Shown here in pieces: positions 61,138 through 64,000 of a stretch of DNA of 64,000 nucleotides. The stretch is from Lonicera japonica (lineage: Eukaryota; Streptophyta; Magnoliopsida; Dipsacales; Caprifoliaceae). The notes below the pieces were generated by a model that made no database searches, was not told the origin of the DNA, and was given only the letters and a program-made list of their open reading frames with translations. The position numbers were made by a program, and so were the translations under genes. The stretch spans positions 37,374,969 to 37,438,968 of the forward strand of contig CM038468.1 of NCBI GenBank assembly GCA_021464415.1, given 5' to 3'. The stretch's first letter is position 1; each line of letters starts with the position of its first letter.

Positions 61138-62889
61138 CTACACCAAAATCTTAAGCAACTTCTCTTTTGGTATCCAAAATAAATTGGGTCCTTTGCGGTT
61201 AGCATACATAGTGGTTCCTTTAGGAATCCAAGCAAATTTGTTCTTAGCAAAATTCTTTTCTTTGTAATAACAAGAATGTGCACTATGAGTATTTCTTCCA
61301 CAAAATGAGCAAAGATTAGTGGGATTATGTGGTGTGTATGTTTTGAAGAAGTTTTTGTAATCCTTTTGGTTATCAATTTGGTTATAGCCCAAACCGGCTT
61401 TGTCGAAAACACACATTTGCATTCCTAATAATTTATTCAAGTTATCCTTTCCTTTGGTGAACTTGGCTAGACTATTAGTTAGATCATCCACTTGATCTTT
61501 CAATTTGATATTCTCTAATACAAGTGTGTTTGGAGTTTCTTTTTCTTTTCCTTTCTTCAAAGTTTTGTTTTCATTTTTCAAAAATACATTTTCTTTCTCA
61601 AAATTTTCACACTTGCTAGAAATAATCAAATTTTTCTTTTTGATGCTAGCATACATTTTAGACAAATTTTTAAACTTTTTATGCAATTCATCAAACATAT
61701 CATATAATTCTTCATAGTCATTCTCATCATGTATATCATTATTAATAGATGCATTATCATCACTAGATGAGTCATAAGAAGAGTGTACCTCATCGTCTCT
61801 TGCCATAAGGCAAAGATTTGCTGTTTTCTCGTCGCTAGAATCGGCATTGGATTCACCTTCTTCGGAATCACTCCAAGTACCTTTGAGGGCGTGTCTTACT
61901 TGCTTGAAGGCTTTGTCTCTTTTGTCTCTTCTTTCCTTTCTTCTAACCGGGCAATTTGTTTTGAAATGCCCTGGTTCATGGCAATGAAAACACTTCTTTT
62001 CTTCTTCATTTTCAACTCTTGGTTAAATAGATCGATCATTGTTCCTTTTTGATGATGATAGATATTTGTTATCCTTTCCTTGAGAATTTTTCTTCTTAGC
62101 TAGAAATTTTATAAATTTTCTAGATAGAAGCGCCATGTCTTCATCACCATCTATTGATACATCATTATCTTCATGTTGGATAGTTTTGAGAGCTAAAGTT
62201 TTCTTTGATTTTGTATCATCTTCTTCTTCTCTTTGAAGTTCCTTCTCATGAGTTTTTAGAGATCCCAAAAGCTCGTCCATGCTGAGTGTTTTGAGATTCT
62301 TTGCTTCTTGAATCGCCGTCACTTTTGGACGCCACTTCTTTGGAAGAATCCTAAGAATTTTTCTTATCTTATCTTCATTAGAATAAACTTTTCCAAGAAG
62401 ATCCAAATCATTAGTAATAATAGAAAATCTACTATACATGGAAGCAAGAGATTCATTAGGCTCCATTTTAAATAATTCATAATCATGAACAAGCATATTT
62501 ATGTTATCGTCTTTAACTTGAGTGGTTCCTTCGTAGGTAACCTCAAGTTTATCCCAAATTTCTTTGGCCGTTTTACAACTAGAAATTTTGTTATATTCAT
62601 CCATGCTTAATGCACAATTTAAAGCATTTAAGGCTCTAGCATTATATTGAATTTTCTTAATATCATTTTCATCATACTCGGACATTTTCTTAGGAACAAT
62701 TTTTCCACTATCATCTATTTTGGTAATTTCATGGGGTCCTTCAAGTATAACTCTCCATTGTTCAAAATCACTAGATTGTAAAAATACACTCATTCTACTT
62801 TTCCAATAGCTATAATTTTTACCATCAAATAGAGGTGGTCTATGGGTGGAGAGACCTTCGGAAAGACCGGTTCTTTGATATATAGACAT
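61138..62889 (-). pseudogene. Copia Gag polyprotein with one in-frame stop
   Basis: The start ATG at 62889 (MSIYQRTGLSEGL) lies about 45 bp after the primer-binding site. The N-terminal part carries the plant copia Gag (UBN2-type) signature: PPLFDGKNYSYWKSRMSVFL, AKEIWDKLEVTYEGT and LSMDELLGSLKTHEKEL. The frame meets TAA at 62025-62023 after 288 codons, then continues unbroken. A CCHC zinc knuckle (C-x2-C-x4-H-x4-C, 61992-61951) follows, then an acidic Ser/Asp stretch, a coiled coil (about 61700-61480) and a second Cys/His cluster (CSFCGRNTHSAHSCYY). The frame ends at 61138. Only the single stop breaks it, so the copy is young. Whether readthrough occurs cannot be told. Confidence 0.88.
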
Positions 62890-62931
62890 GATCGTAAACT
62901 CTAAGATTGTTAAATCAAAATAAGAGTACAA

Positions 62932-62943
62932 CCCCTGATACCA
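62932..62943 (-). promoter_or_regulatory. Primer-binding site of the copia element
   Basis: Reads TGGTATCAGGGG on the - strand, two bases after the 5' LTR end (ACCTACA). TGGTATCAG is the standard match to the 3' end of initiator-Met tRNA used by plant copia elements. Confidence 0.88.
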
Positions 62944-62945
62944 AT

Positions 62946-64000
62946 TGTAGGTCGGAAAATACCCTAGAGGGGGGGTGAATAGGGTTTTAAAAACTTAATG
63001 CGAAATTAAAAATCTTTTCGAAAATGTTTAAGTAAAATAATTTACTAAACAAATTTATCAAGGAATGTAAGCAAATAAACAATCAAGTATAAGAGCAAAT
63101 AAATAAGTAATCTCAAACAATTTAAACAATCAATAATAAAGAGATTGAGTAAGAAAGATTGAACCAATTTGAAGTCGAAGATTTTTTGTCCACACGGTTC
63201 GGCTTGTTCCCCCTACTCCGCGCTCGGTTAGTTCCCCGAGAATTTCCACTATAACCGATCTCCTTCCGGGTGAAGATCAAACCTCTACAAGTGTATTCTT
63301 CTCACACACTCTTACAAGTATTGAAACACCCTCAATACTCTCACAAGAAATCCCTCTTGCTATTCTATGAGATACACCTCTCACAAAAATGATTTGAACA
63401 AGTTTTTGGTGACTAACACCAATGTACAATATCTCTCTTGTGTATAACAAAATACAAATGAAGCTCACACTAAGAGATATCAAAATTGATCAAAAATATA
63501 TAGCTCAAAAATGAAGAATATGATCAATAATACTTGAATAACTTTGTATATATGTAAAATAAGTTTGTAGAATAATTCAAGTAAGTTAAAACATGTCTAA
63601 GACATCATATTTATAGCTTACAAAATCATATGGCCGTTGGGGATGATTAAGAGAGGTTTTGGCTCCATGGTACACATTTTCAAACTTTCCAACAGCTAGT
63701 TTTGACAAAAAAATTTAAATTTATTTTGTTAATTTCTCCCAATTTAACCGTTGGATCATGCTCAAATTTTATTCAAAATTTCCAGAAGATGTTGTCTAAC
63801 TACTGTACAAATTTCAAAATGATCGGAGTTCGGGAAGGCCTCCATTTTACCGTTAGATCAAAACTGGGCAAAAATTGAGCGAATTTTAAACGAAAAATAA
63901 AAATATTTTTCCAATTTAATAATTTAGTTCCAAATAAAATTCTAATGATTTATGAACCTCAAATATATGTTTCTAAGATACCAATTTTTATTATAGCTTA
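62946..64000 (-). repeat. 5' LTR of the copia element, incomplete (runs off the window)
   Basis: Matches 57318 onward almost base for base. Differences seen: G-run length, GCGGA/GCGAA, TTAGTC/TTATTC, TTTTCA/TTTCCA, GAAAATG/GAAGATG and CTATAC/CTGTAC. By comparison with the 3' LTR it should end near 64580, outside the window. Confidence 0.92.

Larger units (their letters stand above)
57318..64000 (-). mobile_element. Ty1/copia retrotransposon (SIRE/Maximus-like) carrying an antisense LOB-domain gene; truncated by window end
   Basis: Orientation is right to left: 5' LTR from beyond 64000 to 62946, PBS 62932-62943, Gag 62889-61138, protease and integrase start 61137-60599, then the LOB-domain gene on the opposite strand (59766-60536), a 3' region, polypurine tract 58957-58968 and 3' LTR 58954-57318. 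The left flanking pentamer is CTAAA; its partner lies outside the window. The sequences GNVTFGGNAKGKIIGIG and a polypurine tract next to TGTTGACC are those I associate with the SIRE/Maximus group. Over the shared 1.05 kb the LTRs differ by about five substitutions and a G-run length, so insertion is recent. The element lacks most of integrase and all of RT/RNase H, so it must depend on other copies. Confidence 0.85.

Overview
This is a 64-kb piece of an AT-rich nuclear genome from a flowering plant, probably a eudicot. The grounds are spliced plant genes, a FAMA-type stomatal bHLH gene, a LOB-domain gene, plant initiator-Met-primed copia elements, plant hAT/Mutator/Harbinger MITEs and a plant tRNA-derived SINE. 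Genes are sparse and most of the window is transposon-derived.

Layout. (1) About 3.08-9.94 kb, + strand: the last five exons (201 residues) of a MidA/DUF185-type mitochondrial SAM-dependent methyltransferase-like gene whose 5' part lies left of the window. Its 3.8-kb intron holds a TIR element into which a 5'-truncated LINE has inserted. (2) 12.8-16.2 kb, - strand: a four-exon cytosolic ribosomal protein gene RPL13A (uL13) with a telo-box and site II elements upstream and a 1-bp insertion in the last exon that breaks the frame. (3) 16.4-25.5 kb: repeats, including a solo LTR with a perfect 5-bp target duplication. (4) 25.59-28.04 kb, + strand: a complete FAMA orthologue in four exons, 405 residues, starting with a 24-nt coding exon. 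(5) 28-57 kb: no confident host gene. It contains at least six hAT-type insertions with 7-8 bp target duplications (one with transposase remains), a PIF/Harbinger MITE, Mutator-like foldback elements, a GRF zinc-finger fragment, minisatellites, a second solo LTR, and a promoter-like TATA region preceded by repeated GTCGCGCGAC palindromes. (6) 57.3 kb to the window end: a young Ty1/copia element on the - strand with near-identical LTRs, a zinc-knuckle Gag, a protease start and a broken integrase. Where the rest of pol should be sits an intact, oppositely oriented, intronless 256-codon LOB-domain gene.

The most notable object is region 6: an LTR retrotransposon that appears to have exchanged its integrase/RT/RNase H region for a host transcription-factor gene. 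The three LTR loci (19.5, 52.9 and 57.3/62.9 kb) share termini and belong to one family. I could not run alignments, so identities are by eye and element boundaries rest on visible TIRs and target-site duplications.
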